DNA of 64,000 bases from assembly GCA_964635975.1 (NCBI GenBank), contig CAZWPO010000015.1, forward strand, positions 8,003-72,002. Reading direction: 5' to 3'. Under the pieces are notes generated by a model, which saw only the letters and a program-made list of their open reading frames with translations, was not told the DNA's origin and did no database searches. Positions 53,189-62,328 of the stretch are shown here, piece by piece. Made by a program: the position numbers and the translations under genes. Position 1 is the first letter of the stretch. Each line of letters starts with the position of its first letter. The stretch is from UBA5314 sp964635975. Its GTDB lineage: Bacteria > Bacillota > Syntrophomonadia > Syntrophomonadales > Syntrophomonadaceae.

Positions 53189-55224
53189 TAAAAAATGTCT
53201 CGCATTCTAGGTGATATGTGTTCTCCTTTGACCAGGCAGATAAATAGTCGGGCCAGATCAGGATCGAATTGAGTTCCGGCGCAGGTGGCTATCTCCTGCA
53301 AAGCTTCTTCCTGACTCAGTGCCTGACGATAGGCTCTGCCGCTCAACATCACATCATAAGCGTCGGCCAGGGCAAGGATCCGTGCTACCAGTGGTATTTC
53401 CCTTTCTTTTAGACCCAGCGGGTAACCGCTGCCGTCCCAGCGTTCGTGGTGAGCCAGAATTGCTTCGGCGATAGGAGCCAACTCAGGACTGGAGAGCGCA
53501 ATACGATACCCGATCTCAGGGTGTTTTTTCATAATATTCCACTCTTCCTGATCAAGCTTATCCTGCTTTTCGAGTATGGAATTGGGTATGGCGATTTTCC
53601 CAATATCGTGCAGAGCGGCCAGGAGGGTCAGGCTGTTGACCTCCTCAGGCTGCAGGTGTAGAGCCTCGGCAACTATCCCGACTAACTGCCTGAGTCGCTC
53701 GGTGTGGACCTGAGTTTCATGACTTCGAATCCAGAGTGTCTTTTCCAAGGAATATAGGAATGAGCTCCGGTTGCTCTTGCTTTCCAACAATTTATTCCGA
53801 TACATGCGATCTTCGGCTTCTTTGCTGATCTGCTCTATGCTTTCCTGCGCGTGGTTTTTCGTTGCCATGCCCAGTGAAATACTCACTTGTACGGGAAATC
53901 CCCCTAAATCGTTACAGGCCCTGCTAATATTCTCGCAAACCGCAAGAGTTCGTTCTTCACTGCTGCCGGGGAGCAGGATGACAAATTCATCTCCACCCCA
54001 GCGTGCCAGGATATCTTCATCCCGGCAACAGGAAGAGAGTATTTCGGCTGCCATGCGGAGAAGATTATCGCCTTCCTGATGGCCGAAAGCATCATTAACA
54101 AGTTTTAATCCATTGACGTCGCCGATAATCATACTCAATGGCAAGTTTTTACCGTCATCAAGCTCTTTAATCTTTTCCTCCGCAAAAGAGCGGTTATATA
54201 GATTGGTAAGCCGGTCATGATAACTCAAATAGAGTATTTTTTCTTCAGCTTCTTTTCGGTCGCTTATATCTATAATGACGCCCAGTATTGCCGGTTCATT
54301 GTCAAAATCGATAAGAGCTGTGGATATATCAGCCCACATTATATTCCCATCGCTCCTTAATAGACGAGCCTGATATCTGGTGGGTACATCCTCTCCGCGT
54401 TGGCGGGCCAGACTCATTTCGCGCACCCAGTCCCGGTCATCGGGATGAATAAAATCCCACACATCCTTTTCTATAATTACTTGATCGGAATAATCTGAAG
54501 AATATTCAAATGGGCGGTTGACATAAAGAATACGAGAGCCGCTTAGAACATAGATAATAGCCGGGGCTGTATCGGCCAAACGTTTAAAGGAGGTCTGGCT
54601 TTGTAACAGCTCCATCTGGATCTTTTTTTGATAGCTGATATCTCTTAGTGATTCAATGGCACCAATTTTATTTCCGCAGCGGTCAAATATTTCCCGCAGC
54701 TGGTCGCTTTGAGCCCGCAGTTGTTGGTTAGGATCTTCCTGCCGTCTTTGCAAGACGGCCTGTAATTGCTTTTCTCGCGTTATGTCGCAGACCACGGCTT
54801 GAATGTGTTGAAGAATATTGCCGTGATATTTACCTCTCAAACGCCAGCGCTGCCAGTAAAGCCTTCCCTGCGAATCAAACTCTCGATGTTCATATTCGAT
54901 GAAGGGATTTTGTACTGATAATTGATTGATGAGCTCTAGAATAAGTTGAAGGGTATTATTATCGATAAAGCGGGAAAGATTCTGACCTGCAAGTAGTCCG
55001 GCAGGCTGCGTCCATAATGACGCCAGGCGCCTATTAGCATATATAATGTACAGATCCGGACTGAAAACACAGATCGATTCAACACAATCCTGAAAAAATA
55101 TATCCGCATCAATCCTGTCATCAGAAAAACTATCGGTACACAGAACGGTCAGCCTCCAAATTTCGATAAAATAGAAGTTTAATATTAATTTCGTGAAATT
55201 ATAGCAAAAACTTAATGAGACCAA
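53188..55224 (-). CDS. PAS-PAS-GGDEF-HD-GYP protein
   Basis: A cytoplasmic c-di-GMP protein of up to 678 aa. A first PAS (about 45-150) and a second PAS (about 210-330) precede an intact GGDEF domain (RWGGDEFVIL) and an HD-GYP domain (HDIGKIAIPN, HHERWDGSGYPLGLK). Between the PAS domains, FDRCGNKIGAIESLRDIS is the C-terminal end of a further PAS/PAC whose front is missing. The start is uncertain: the TTG at 55224 has no site, while GGAGG stands 9 nt before an in-frame CTG at 55143, which would remove 27 residues. Confidence 0.88.
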   Translation of the reverse strand: MVSLSFCYNFTKLILNFYFIEIWRLTVLCTDSFSDDRIDADIFFQDCVESICVFSPDLYIIYANRRLASLWTQPAGLLAGQNLSRFIDNNTLQLILELINQLSVQNPFIEYEHREFDSQGRLYWQRWRLRGKYHGNILQHIQAVVCDITREKQLQAVLQRRQEDPNQQLRAQSDQLREIFDRCGNKIGAIESLRDISYQKKIQMELLQSQTSFKRLADTAPAIIYVLSGSRILYVNRPFEYSSDYSDQVIIEKDVWDFIHPDDRDWVREMSLARQRGEDVPTRYQARLLRSDGNIMWADISTALIDFDNEPAILGVIIDISDRKEAEEKILYLSYHDRLTNLYNRSFAEEKIKELDDGKNLPLSMIIGDVNGLKLVNDAFGHQEGDNLLRMAAEILSSCCRDEDILARWGGDEFVILLPGSSEERTLAVCENISRACNDLGGFPVQVSISLGMATKNHAQESIEQISKEAEDRMYRNKLLESKSNRSSFLYSLEKTLWIRSHETQVHTERLRQLVGIVAEALHLQPEEVNSLTLLAALHDIGKIAIPNSILEKQDKLDQEEWNIMKKHPEIGYRIALSSPELAPIAEAILAHHERWDGSGYPLGLKEREIPLVARILALADAYDVMLSGRAYRQALSQEEALQEIATCAGTQFDPDLARLFICLVKGEHISPRMRDIF

Positions 55225-55464
55225 TCACATAGACCGGGGTCTGGAAGGTCATCTGCTCTGGATTTCATCGATTCAGGGAATCATCTCGCAGAGATACTAT
55301 ATCTCTCATAGCTGCAATATCACCCATCAATTTACCTTAGCAAGTCATGCTGCGTTTCATCAATTAGCACAGCAAGTCGAAAATTGTAACAATAGTATTA
55401 AAATAATCGATATATTATAAAAGACTCCTTAAAAATCAATACATTTGTGAGGAGGACATTATTT

Positions 55465-57684
55465 TTGAACCATATGAACACAAAAATGCAGCGCGACCAA
55501 TCAGACGTTTTGGACACACAAACTACAAATACATCCCCTCAAAAAAAACTGAAAGCTAGTGATGAGAAATATTTGCTGGTTTTTTTAAAGAATCCTGATC
55601 CAATTATTATTACTAGTATTGATGATTTCCTCTATGTAGATGTCAATGATGCATTTCTTGCGATATTTGGATATGCGCGGCAGGATGTTGTCGGCCGCAG
55701 CGTTCTGGATCTGAAAACTGCAGTTCTTGAACAATACCATTCAATCTTAAACAAACTTAAGTCAAATGGTTTTGTCAGCCGCGGCGAAGAAATTCAAGCA
55801 CGTGCTAGGTCCGGGGAGATTATGACCTTTATACTTTCCACTGATATCATTTTTTTTGACGATGAACCTCGAATTTTATGGACGGCTAAAGATATAAGCG
55901 CAATGAAAAATTTCGAGGAAGCTTTACGGGTCTCGGAAGAAAAGTTCTTCAAAGTCTACAACTATAGCCCCGATGCTACAATATTGGTTGAGCTTGATTC
56001 GGGGCAATATGTAGAAGTAAATGACGCCTTTGTGCAGCTCATGGGTTATGAACGCCATGAGATCATCGGGCCGGCAGTTGAGGGAATCAACATCTGGGTG
56101 GATATAGAAGAACGCGACGCAATGTTGAGAAAGGCCATGGAAAAGGGCAAAATCAACAACCTGGAAACCCGCTTTCGGGCCAAAAACGGAGATGTCTTTA
56201 TATGCCTCTTTTCCGCGGAGGTTTTAGAAATAGGAGGACGCCGTTATCTGCTTAGCGTCACCAAGGATATTACCGGGCGAAAAAAAATCGAAGAAGAACT
56301 GCGTTTATCCGAGGACAAGTTTTCCAAGGCTTTTGAAAGCAGTCTGATCTCCATGACTATTACCAGACTTAGTGATGGAATGTTTCTAGCTGCTAATAAA
56401 GCGGTGTGCCGGCAGCTGGGCTACGAAAAAGAAGAAATCGTGAATAGAACATCCCTGGATATAAATTTCTGGGTAAATATTGATGATCGCGCGGAAGTGG
56501 CCAAAAAAATAAAAGCAAAAGAGCCAGTCAAGGAGATGGAGATTCTTTATAGAAATAGGAGCGGAGAAGTACGGATCGGTTCATATTCAGCCGAGAGGAT
56601 TAACTTGAATGGTGAACCGTGCACCTTAAGCATGATGATCGACATAAGCGATCGGAAAAGATCTGAGGAGCAAGTCAGGTACTTGAGCTACCATGACAAG
56701 CTGACTGGCCTTTATAACCGGGCTTATTTTGAAGAACAGCTGCAGAGAATGGCCACGTCCAGACAAATGCCTGTGAGCTTGATTATGGGAGATGTTAACG
56801 GTCTTAAGCTAGTGAACGATGCCCTGGGCCATCAGGAGGGGGATAATCTTCTGATCGATGTTGCCGAGATTATTAGGAAATTTTGCCGACAGGATGATAT
56901 CATCGCCCGCTGGGGAGGGGATGAGTTTATTATTCTGATGCCCAATTGCAGCAGTCAAAATGCAGCTGGAATACTAGAACGTATACGAACCGCCTGCCAG
57001 CAGTTGAACAACAGGCCGATCAAAAGCAGTATAGCTTTGGGCCAGGCAACTATGGGATCTACAAGTCAGGATCTTGGCGATATCATAAAAGAGGCCGAAG
57101 ATAAGATGTATCGCAACAAGCTTTTGGATGATCGGAGCAATAGGAGCTCTTTCCTGGTTTCCCTGGAGCAGACATTATGGAGCAGGAGTACTGAAACCGA
57201 GGAGCACTGTCGACGATTGCAGGAGATGGCCAGGATCATCGGTTCGGCGGTAAAGTTGTCTGACAGCGAACTGGATGATCTTAAGCTGCTATCATTACTG
57301 CACGATATAGGAAAGATTGCGATACCGAACAGCATTCTTGAGAAACCGGGAAAGCTCAGCAGAGAAGAGTGGGAAAACATCAAAAAGCATCCCGAAATCG
57401 GTTATCGAATTGCACTAAGCTCTCCGGAAATGGCGCCCATCGCGGAAGGAATACTGCATCACCACGAACGCTGGGATGGATCAGGTTATCCGCTGGGGAT
57501 CAAAGGTGAAGAGATACCATTGTTATCTAGAATTGTGGCCATAGCTGATGCTTTTGACGTTATGGTTTGCGGACGGCCTTATCAACAATCGATTAGCTCG
57601 TCGGAAGCCTGGGAGGAAATTGAACGCTGTGCAGGAAGCCAGTTTGATCCTCATTTAGTGTCCGTATCTAAGCACCTGTTCTAG
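55465..57684 (+). CDS. PAS-PAS-PAS-GGDEF-HD-GYP protein
   Basis: A cytoplasmic sensor of 739 aa. Three PAS domains (about 30-145, 155-270 and 280-400, each ending in a PAC-like K/SDIT/S.RK.. segment) precede GGDEF (RWGGDEFIIL, intact) and HD-GYP (HDIGKIAIPN, HHERWDGSGYPLGIKG). It can both make and degrade c-di-GMP. It is divergent from the gene at 53188 and very similar to it in the GGDEF/HD-GYP half, a likely local duplication. TTG start 55465 with GGAGG 9 nt upstream. Confidence 0.92.
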   Translation: MNHMNTKMQRDQSDVLDTQTTNTSPQKKLKASDEKYLLVFLKNPDPIIITSIDDFLYVDVNDAFLAIFGYARQDVVGRSVLDLKTAVLEQYHSILNKLKSNGFVSRGEEIQARARSGEIMTFILSTDIIFFDDEPRILWTAKDISAMKNFEEALRVSEEKFFKVYNYSPDATILVELDSGQYVEVNDAFVQLMGYERHEIIGPAVEGINIWVDIEERDAMLRKAMEKGKINNLETRFRAKNGDVFICLFSAEVLEIGGRRYLLSVTKDITGRKKIEEELRLSEDKFSKAFESSLISMTITRLSDGMFLAANKAVCRQLGYEKEEIVNRTSLDINFWVNIDDRAEVAKKIKAKEPVKEMEILYRNRSGEVRIGSYSAERINLNGEPCTLSMMIDISDRKRSEEQVRYLSYHDKLTGLYNRAYFEEQLQRMATSRQMPVSLIMGDVNGLKLVNDALGHQEGDNLLIDVAEIIRKFCRQDDIIARWGGDEFIILMPNCSSQNAAGILERIRTACQQLNNRPIKSSIALGQATMGSTSQDLGDIIKEAEDKMYRNKLLDDRSNRSSFLVSLEQTLWSRSTETEEHCRRLQEMARIIGSAVKLSDSELDDLKLLSLLHDIGKIAIPNSILEKPGKLSREEWENIKKHPEIGYRIALSSPEMAPIAEGILHHHERWDGSGYPLGIKGEEIPLLSRIVAIADAFDVMVCGRPYQQSISSSEAWEEIERCAGSQFDPHLVSVSKHLF

Positions 57685-57829
57685 AAATGCCCTGGCAAGC
57701 CGGAAGTAAATTTTATCTATCCTCAGAAGTGTCCAACTCACCCGCCAGAAAATCAGGGCTGAGGCGCGTGTGACTAGCGGCAGGAGTGAAAAACGAATTA
57801 TATCGCTATGCACACGTAATCGCCCCGAA

Positions 57830-60196
57830 CTAGCCAGGCAGATCGATTTCCATAAGCCACTTTTTGATAGTATTGACCAGTGTCGCCCCGTCAACAGGTT
57901 TGCTCAGATAAGCATCCATGCCGGCGGCAGCGCATAGGTCTTTGTCTTCTTCCAAAGCACGGGCAGTCATAGCTATAATAGGTACATGCTTGCCGCTTTT
58001 AAGCTCGGAATCTCTTATTTTGCGTGTTGCTGCAAAGCCGTCCATGATAGGCATGTGGCAGTCCATTATGATGAGGGAATAATCTTTGGAGAGAACGGCA
58101 TTAACCGCTGCTTCACCATTGGCAGCATGATCTACCGCAATGCCCAGCTTCTCCAGTTGGAGATTCACCACCCGACTACATACTCTATCGTCTTCAACCA
58201 GCAGGATCCTTTGCCGGGGATCATTTGGCCAGGACGATTCTCCATCAGAATATGACGGTTCAATTTCACCTGTTTTATCACCATAGCCCGCCTGTGTTGA
58301 AGCTTTCTTGAGAGGAAGGGTGAACCAAAAAGTAGATCCCTTCCCCGGTTCGCTGTCAACACCAATGGAGCCGCCCATTAATTCCACCAGATGACGGCTG
58401 ATAGCCAGGCCTAAACCGGTGCCGCCAAAACGTCGGGTTGTCGTATTGTCTACCTGCGTAAACGGGGAGAACAATTTCGACTGGTCTTCTAAAGAAATCC
58501 CCGTTCCGGTGTCACATATCTCAAAGCGGATCAACAGGTCGCTGCCCTTTGAAATATCTAAAAAAGCTTGAATGGTTATCCGGCCCTTCGAGGTGAATTT
58601 TATGGCGTTGCTGGTCAAGTTTAACAAGATCTGAGTGATCCTGATAGGATCGCCGTGCAAGTGCTGAGGAATGCGAGGATCAATAAGCGAGAGGATCTTC
58701 AAAGATTTATTGTCAATCTGGGCAGACACCAGGCTAATGACCCTTTTTAGGAGTAGGCTTAGCTCAAAAGGTATTTCCGTCACTGTCATCTTGCCGGCTT
58801 CCATTTTGGAAAAGTCAAGGATTTCATTGATGATGCTTAGCAGGTGCATGGAAGATTCCAAGACCGAATTAGCCATATCCTGCTGGTCCCTGTTTAATTC
58901 AGTGTCCAGAAGGAGTTCGCTCATTCCGATAATGCCGGATAGAGGAGTTCTGATCTCATGGCTGACATTAGCCAGGAATTGATTTTTTGCGCGGTTGGCA
59001 GATTCGGCAGCTTCACGGGCTGATTGAAGTTCCTTTTCTGCCTTTTTTCTATCGCTGATATCGCGGATCGATTCGATGGCTCCGACCCGGTTACCGGCAG
59101 TGTCAAATAAGGGAGCTGCTATCCCCCAGAGGATAGCTCCTTCGCTGCCGACCAGCGGGCAGTAGTTTTCACCGACAAGAGTATTGTTGACGCGCTTGAT
59201 TCCCAGGTATCTGGCCTCAATTTCACTATCTTCCGAGTCCAGAAGGTCGATAAGTATCGGCCGGCGCTCTCCATAAAAGGGCAGGGCATATTCATAATCC
59301 CCTTTGCCCACCATATCAACAGCTTTGCAACCGAAAAGATCCTCGGCGGCTTTGTTCCATGCGGTTATGATGCCATTATTGTCTATCACAAAGGTAATCT
59401 CAGGAAGAAAATTTATTAGATTTTTAAGCAGTTGGTCAGATTCCTTCAATGCTTCTTCCATTTTTTTGCGTTCTGATATGTCGATCAGAAAGCCATCAAT
59501 GTAGCCCAGCTCTGGATATATGCGGGCGCTTATACTTCCCCAAATATAACCGCCATCGATGGTAAGGAATTGGGTCTCGAAGTTGTCTATTTTTCCATCT
59601 TTAAATGAGGAGATCAAGCGCTCCCGCTCCTGTGGGTGTAAATAAAACGCGGTACTGGGCCTTGCAAGGAGGTCTTTACGGCTTTCCCATCCCCCATAAT
59701 GCGCGATGCAATCGTTCACGTCGAGGAACTTGCCGTCTTCGATCCTGGTCCTAAAGATGCCAATGTTTGCATTTGCAAACAAGTTTTTATATTTGTCTTC
59801 GCTCAGTAAAATATTCCCTGTCCAGTCCGTGAGTTCTTTGCTGAACATATAGTAGACGTCCCAGCCTTCGTCAGGCTTCTGAATATAATTTACATATGTC
59901 AGTACCGGGACTGTTCTTTTATCTATGGTCAGCAGACTGATCTGGCCTTCCCATTGGATCCCAGAACGTGCGGATGGCATGGCTGCCTGGAATATCAAGT
60001 CAATCGAAGTCTCACTTAGAAATTGGCGAATGTTCAGTTTGGAGAAATCCTTCTCGTTCCTTGCTTCAATCCCAAGAATGCTGCAGCCTGCTGGATTGAG
60101 CCAGCATAAGCGGCCATCCTCAACAAATATTGCCATGATCGCGGGCAGTATATTGGCGGCTTCCAATATCTGTTCGATTATTCTTTCGGAATGCAT
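57830..60196 (-). CDS. Hybrid sensor histidine kinase (PAS-HisKA-HATPase-REC)
   Basis: A cytoplasmic hybrid kinase of 788 aa. Three PAS domains (about 10-120, 130-255 and 260-400) are followed by HisKA with FLANVSHEIRTPLSGIIGMS (phospho-His), HATPase_c with N/G boxes (NLTSNAIKFT, FEICDTGTGI, RRFGGTGLGLAISR) and a C-terminal receiver (ILLVEDD and LIIMDCHMPIMDGF with the phospho-Asp). No Hpt or output domain is fused, so a partner elsewhere is expected. Start ATG 60196 with AGGAGG upstream. It is convergent with the GGDEF/HD-GYP gene. Confidence 0.94.
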   Translation of the reverse strand: MHSERIIEQILEAANILPAIMAIFVEDGRLCWLNPAGCSILGIEARNEKDFSKLNIRQFLSETSIDLIFQAAMPSARSGIQWEGQISLLTIDKRTVPVLTYVNYIQKPDEGWDVYYMFSKELTDWTGNILLSEDKYKNLFANANIGIFRTRIEDGKFLDVNDCIAHYGGWESRKDLLARPSTAFYLHPQERERLISSFKDGKIDNFETQFLTIDGGYIWGSISARIYPELGYIDGFLIDISERKKMEEALKESDQLLKNLINFLPEITFVIDNNGIITAWNKAAEDLFGCKAVDMVGKGDYEYALPFYGERRPILIDLLDSEDSEIEARYLGIKRVNNTLVGENYCPLVGSEGAILWGIAAPLFDTAGNRVGAIESIRDISDRKKAEKELQSAREAAESANRAKNQFLANVSHEIRTPLSGIIGMSELLLDTELNRDQQDMANSVLESSMHLLSIINEILDFSKMEAGKMTVTEIPFELSLLLKRVISLVSAQIDNKSLKILSLIDPRIPQHLHGDPIRITQILLNLTSNAIKFTSKGRITIQAFLDISKGSDLLIRFEICDTGTGISLEDQSKLFSPFTQVDNTTTRRFGGTGLGLAISRHLVELMGGSIGVDSEPGKGSTFWFTLPLKKASTQAGYGDKTGEIEPSYSDGESSWPNDPRQRILLVEDDRVCSRVVNLQLEKLGIAVDHAANGEAAVNAVLSKDYSLIIMDCHMPIMDGFAATRKIRDSELKSGKHVPIIAMTARALEEDKDLCAAAGMDAYLSKPVDGATLVNTIKKWLMEIDLPG

Positions 60197-60475
60197 AAAT
60201 CCTCCTGGAAAATAATGACTCAATTACGAGCTATATATATATTTTCTACATATTTCGTCAATATTTCCTTCTAACTTGAAAGATTATTATTCTTTTCTTC
60301 TGAATGATGGAAACGTCATTTTATGACGGAGTGGCTGGCAAAGGCTGGCATAAGGTATCGCCGAGGAACTTATTTTTGAAATGATCTGCAGGCGGTGCGG
60401 TGAGGCTTTCTCGATAAAACGGACACACCAGAGTTAGGTTTTTGCCATTATTCACAGTTTTTCAAATCCAACATT

Positions 60476-60758
60476 TTATGCTGCCAGCTCTGCGAAATAT
60501 CTTTGTTTATAATCGACAGGGGTGAGATACCCCAGGGCCTGGTGCCTTCTCTTGCGATTGTAATAAATCTCTATGTACCAAAAGATATCCCGACGCGCCT
60601 CTTCACGGGTTTTGTAATTAGTTTGATAGAGCATTTCGCACTTGATTGTGCTGAAAAAGGTTTCCGCACAGGCGTTATCATAACAGTTGCCCTTACGGCT
60701 CATGCTGCAAACCATCTTGTTTTTCTTGAGAAATTTCTGGTAGTCTTTACTGCAATAA
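60476..60758 (-). pseudogene. IS3-family transposase OrfB, C-terminal fragment
   Basis: The last 93 residues or so of an IS3-type integrase: YCSKDYQKFLKK, CSMSRKGNCYDNACAETFF, the catalytic Glu in the latter, then YNRKRRHQALGYLTPVDY. The DDE region upstream is gone. The frame at its 5' side runs into intron sequence. Confidence 0.88.
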
Positions 60759-61244
60759 TCGACTAAAGAAAAGGGATTGCTCCCTTTCCCTCGTCTAAGA
60801 ACCGTACGTGAGAGTTTCCCGCTCATACGGCTCAAGCATTTCTTCACCATTTCTGGCGGCACACAGTAATTTTAACTTCATCTTTCTTTTCGCAAAATAC
60901 TCTTCATGTATGAAGGGATTTTTAGAAATCTGTAGTTTTGGGTGTCGGATGATTTCGATCCTTCTTAGATTTATAAGGCTGTATTCATCCGTCATGAACA
61001 TCCATCTTTTCCCATTTCTTTCGTGCCAGTACTTGTTTAGTCTCCACCATTGGTTTTTGTTTAGATGCCGATGTTTTGCCCACTGTTGTAGTAGGTGATA
61101 TAGTGTGTTGTTGATATAAGAGAAAGTTTGACTAGCCACAACATGCCTGTGATAATTAGTCCATCCTCTGATTGTTTGGTTTAGCCTTCGGATTATTTCG
61201 GATTGGCTGTCTGCCTTTCCCTCTTTCAGAATAATGGTGGCGCA
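60759..61244 (-). mobile_element. Group II intron 3' remnant with maturase C-terminus
   Basis: The reverse strand encodes the maturase X/C-terminal region of a group II intron protein (IRRLNQTIRGWTNYHRHVVA, QQWAKHRHLNKNQWW). It is followed by a domain V-like hairpin (complement of 60798-60833: GAGCCGTATGAGCGGGAAAC and on to CACGTACGGTTCT) and a domain VI-like hairpin (AAAGGGA/TCCCTTT), ending near AGTCGAT. Exon sequence of the IS3 orfB resumes immediately (TATTGCAGTAAAG). The catalytic RT part and intron 5' end are absent. Confidence 0.82.
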
Positions 61245-61511
61245 GAAGAATGCGGCGGCTTTTTTTAATATATCAACCGTCTCCTCAAGATCCTTGGTTT
61301 TGCGTTTTTCGGCTCTAAGCTGGGCTTCAAGTTCTATGATCCTTGTTTTGTCAGGGATTTGGCGTTTTTTATCTTCACCCATCCAGTTGCGTAGCGTCTG
61401 GAGGTTGCTCCCCAGGTCTTTGGCTACCTTATTGACCGACCTGCCGCCTTCCCTAACCAGACGCATTGCATCGGCCTTAAACTCATCATAGCGGTTACCC
61501 TTGTTATCCAT
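60795..61511 (-). pseudogene. Chimeric ORF: IS3 OrfA N-terminus joined to maturase C-terminus
   Basis: A 238-codon open frame produced by deletion. Residues 1-90 are the IS3 OrfA HTH and leucine-zipper part (VNKVAKDLGSNLQTLRNWM, ELEAQLRAEKRKTKDLEE, ILKKAAAFF). From about residue 91 it is the intron maturase end. The junction at about 61240-61250 is in frame by chance. A good GGAGGG site precedes ATG 61511, so the fusion could be translated, but no function is expected. Confidence 0.82.
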
Positions 61512-61558
61512 TTTCGAATCCCTCCACAGTTGTTATTGTACCTAACTCAACTGTGTCC

Positions 61559-62193
61559 GTCGATTCGGGTATAACTCATACTTATTTAGTGGTGACGTCC
61601 CTGGTGCTTCTGTTGGCGCAGTTGCACATTCAACAGGGGCGTTTTTCCTTTCTAAATTATATGGACATTATATCTAGCAGTTTTTGGTCAGGCAATTCCA
61701 TCAGCTTTTGGACTTTTTGGGCTAGCTAAAACACTGAAGTTGTGATTCAGTTTACGACAGCATGATATACTGTTCGAATTCATTAGTGTTTTTAGCATTA
61801 CCTTTTGCATTAAGCGGGAGGTTTTTACATGATCAGCGTCACTGACGCATTAGACAATACGAGTAGGCGAGTAATTCGGAATGATGTAGGTGTACTGGCT
61901 ACCGTTCGATAAATTGCAGAATCATTTGCCGATCCATATTAATCTCAGCTCGCTCGCCATAAATGTTCCGACATGATTTTGGAAAATATCTAAATGATAA
62001 AGGAATATAATGGAATAATATATATTTAGGTCGATAAACATAAGCTGATGGAAAAGATTTAACTAAGGAAAAAGCTTTAATTTTTGATTAATTGAAGATG
62101 TTCCCAAAGCAATGAGATATTATCTAATGGAATAATATGGCGATGTTAATTTAATAAACAAACGGTTTTCACCAACAATAAAAAGCTGATAAA
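61559..62193. other. Gene-poor region with decayed fragments
   Basis: About 630 bp. 61585-61740 contains two overlapping frames (VAHSTGAFFLSKLYGHY and LAVFGQAIPSAFGLFGLA) that read like a frameshifted membrane-protein end. 61829-61912 is a 27-aa ORF behind a good GGGAGG site, of doubtful meaning. The rest is AT-rich and includes AATGGAATAATAT twice (near 62009 and 62127). No other structure was recognised. Confidence 0.4.
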
Positions 62194-62220
62194 AAGGAGG
62201 ATTTAACCTCCTTCTTTTTT
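62194..62220 (+). terminator. Rho-independent terminator
   Basis: AAGGAGG and CCTCCTT pair around ATTTAA, followed by CTTTTTT. No intact upstream gene is visible. Confidence 0.75.
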
Positions 62221-62328
62221 GTCGTAATTTAACGGCAGGAATAAAAATTAGAAGAATGGAAGAAATAAAAGACAAAATAGGTTAATAAAAGTAAAGAAGT
62301 GCAATGGTTGGAAGAGGAGATAGGCTTA

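Larger units (their letters stand above)
60421..61558 (-). mobile_element. Decayed IS3-family element with internal group II intron remnant
   Basis: Terminal inverted repeats of 19 bp, GGACACACCAGAGTTAGGT (60421-60439) and the complement of GGACACAGTTGAGTTAGGT (61540-61558), differ at 3 positions. Inside lie the start of orfA, a group II intron 3' part and the end of orfB, all on the reverse strand. The middle (end of orfA, most of orfB, 5' part of the intron) is missing, so it cannot move by itself. No clear target-site duplication was seen. Confidence 0.85.
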
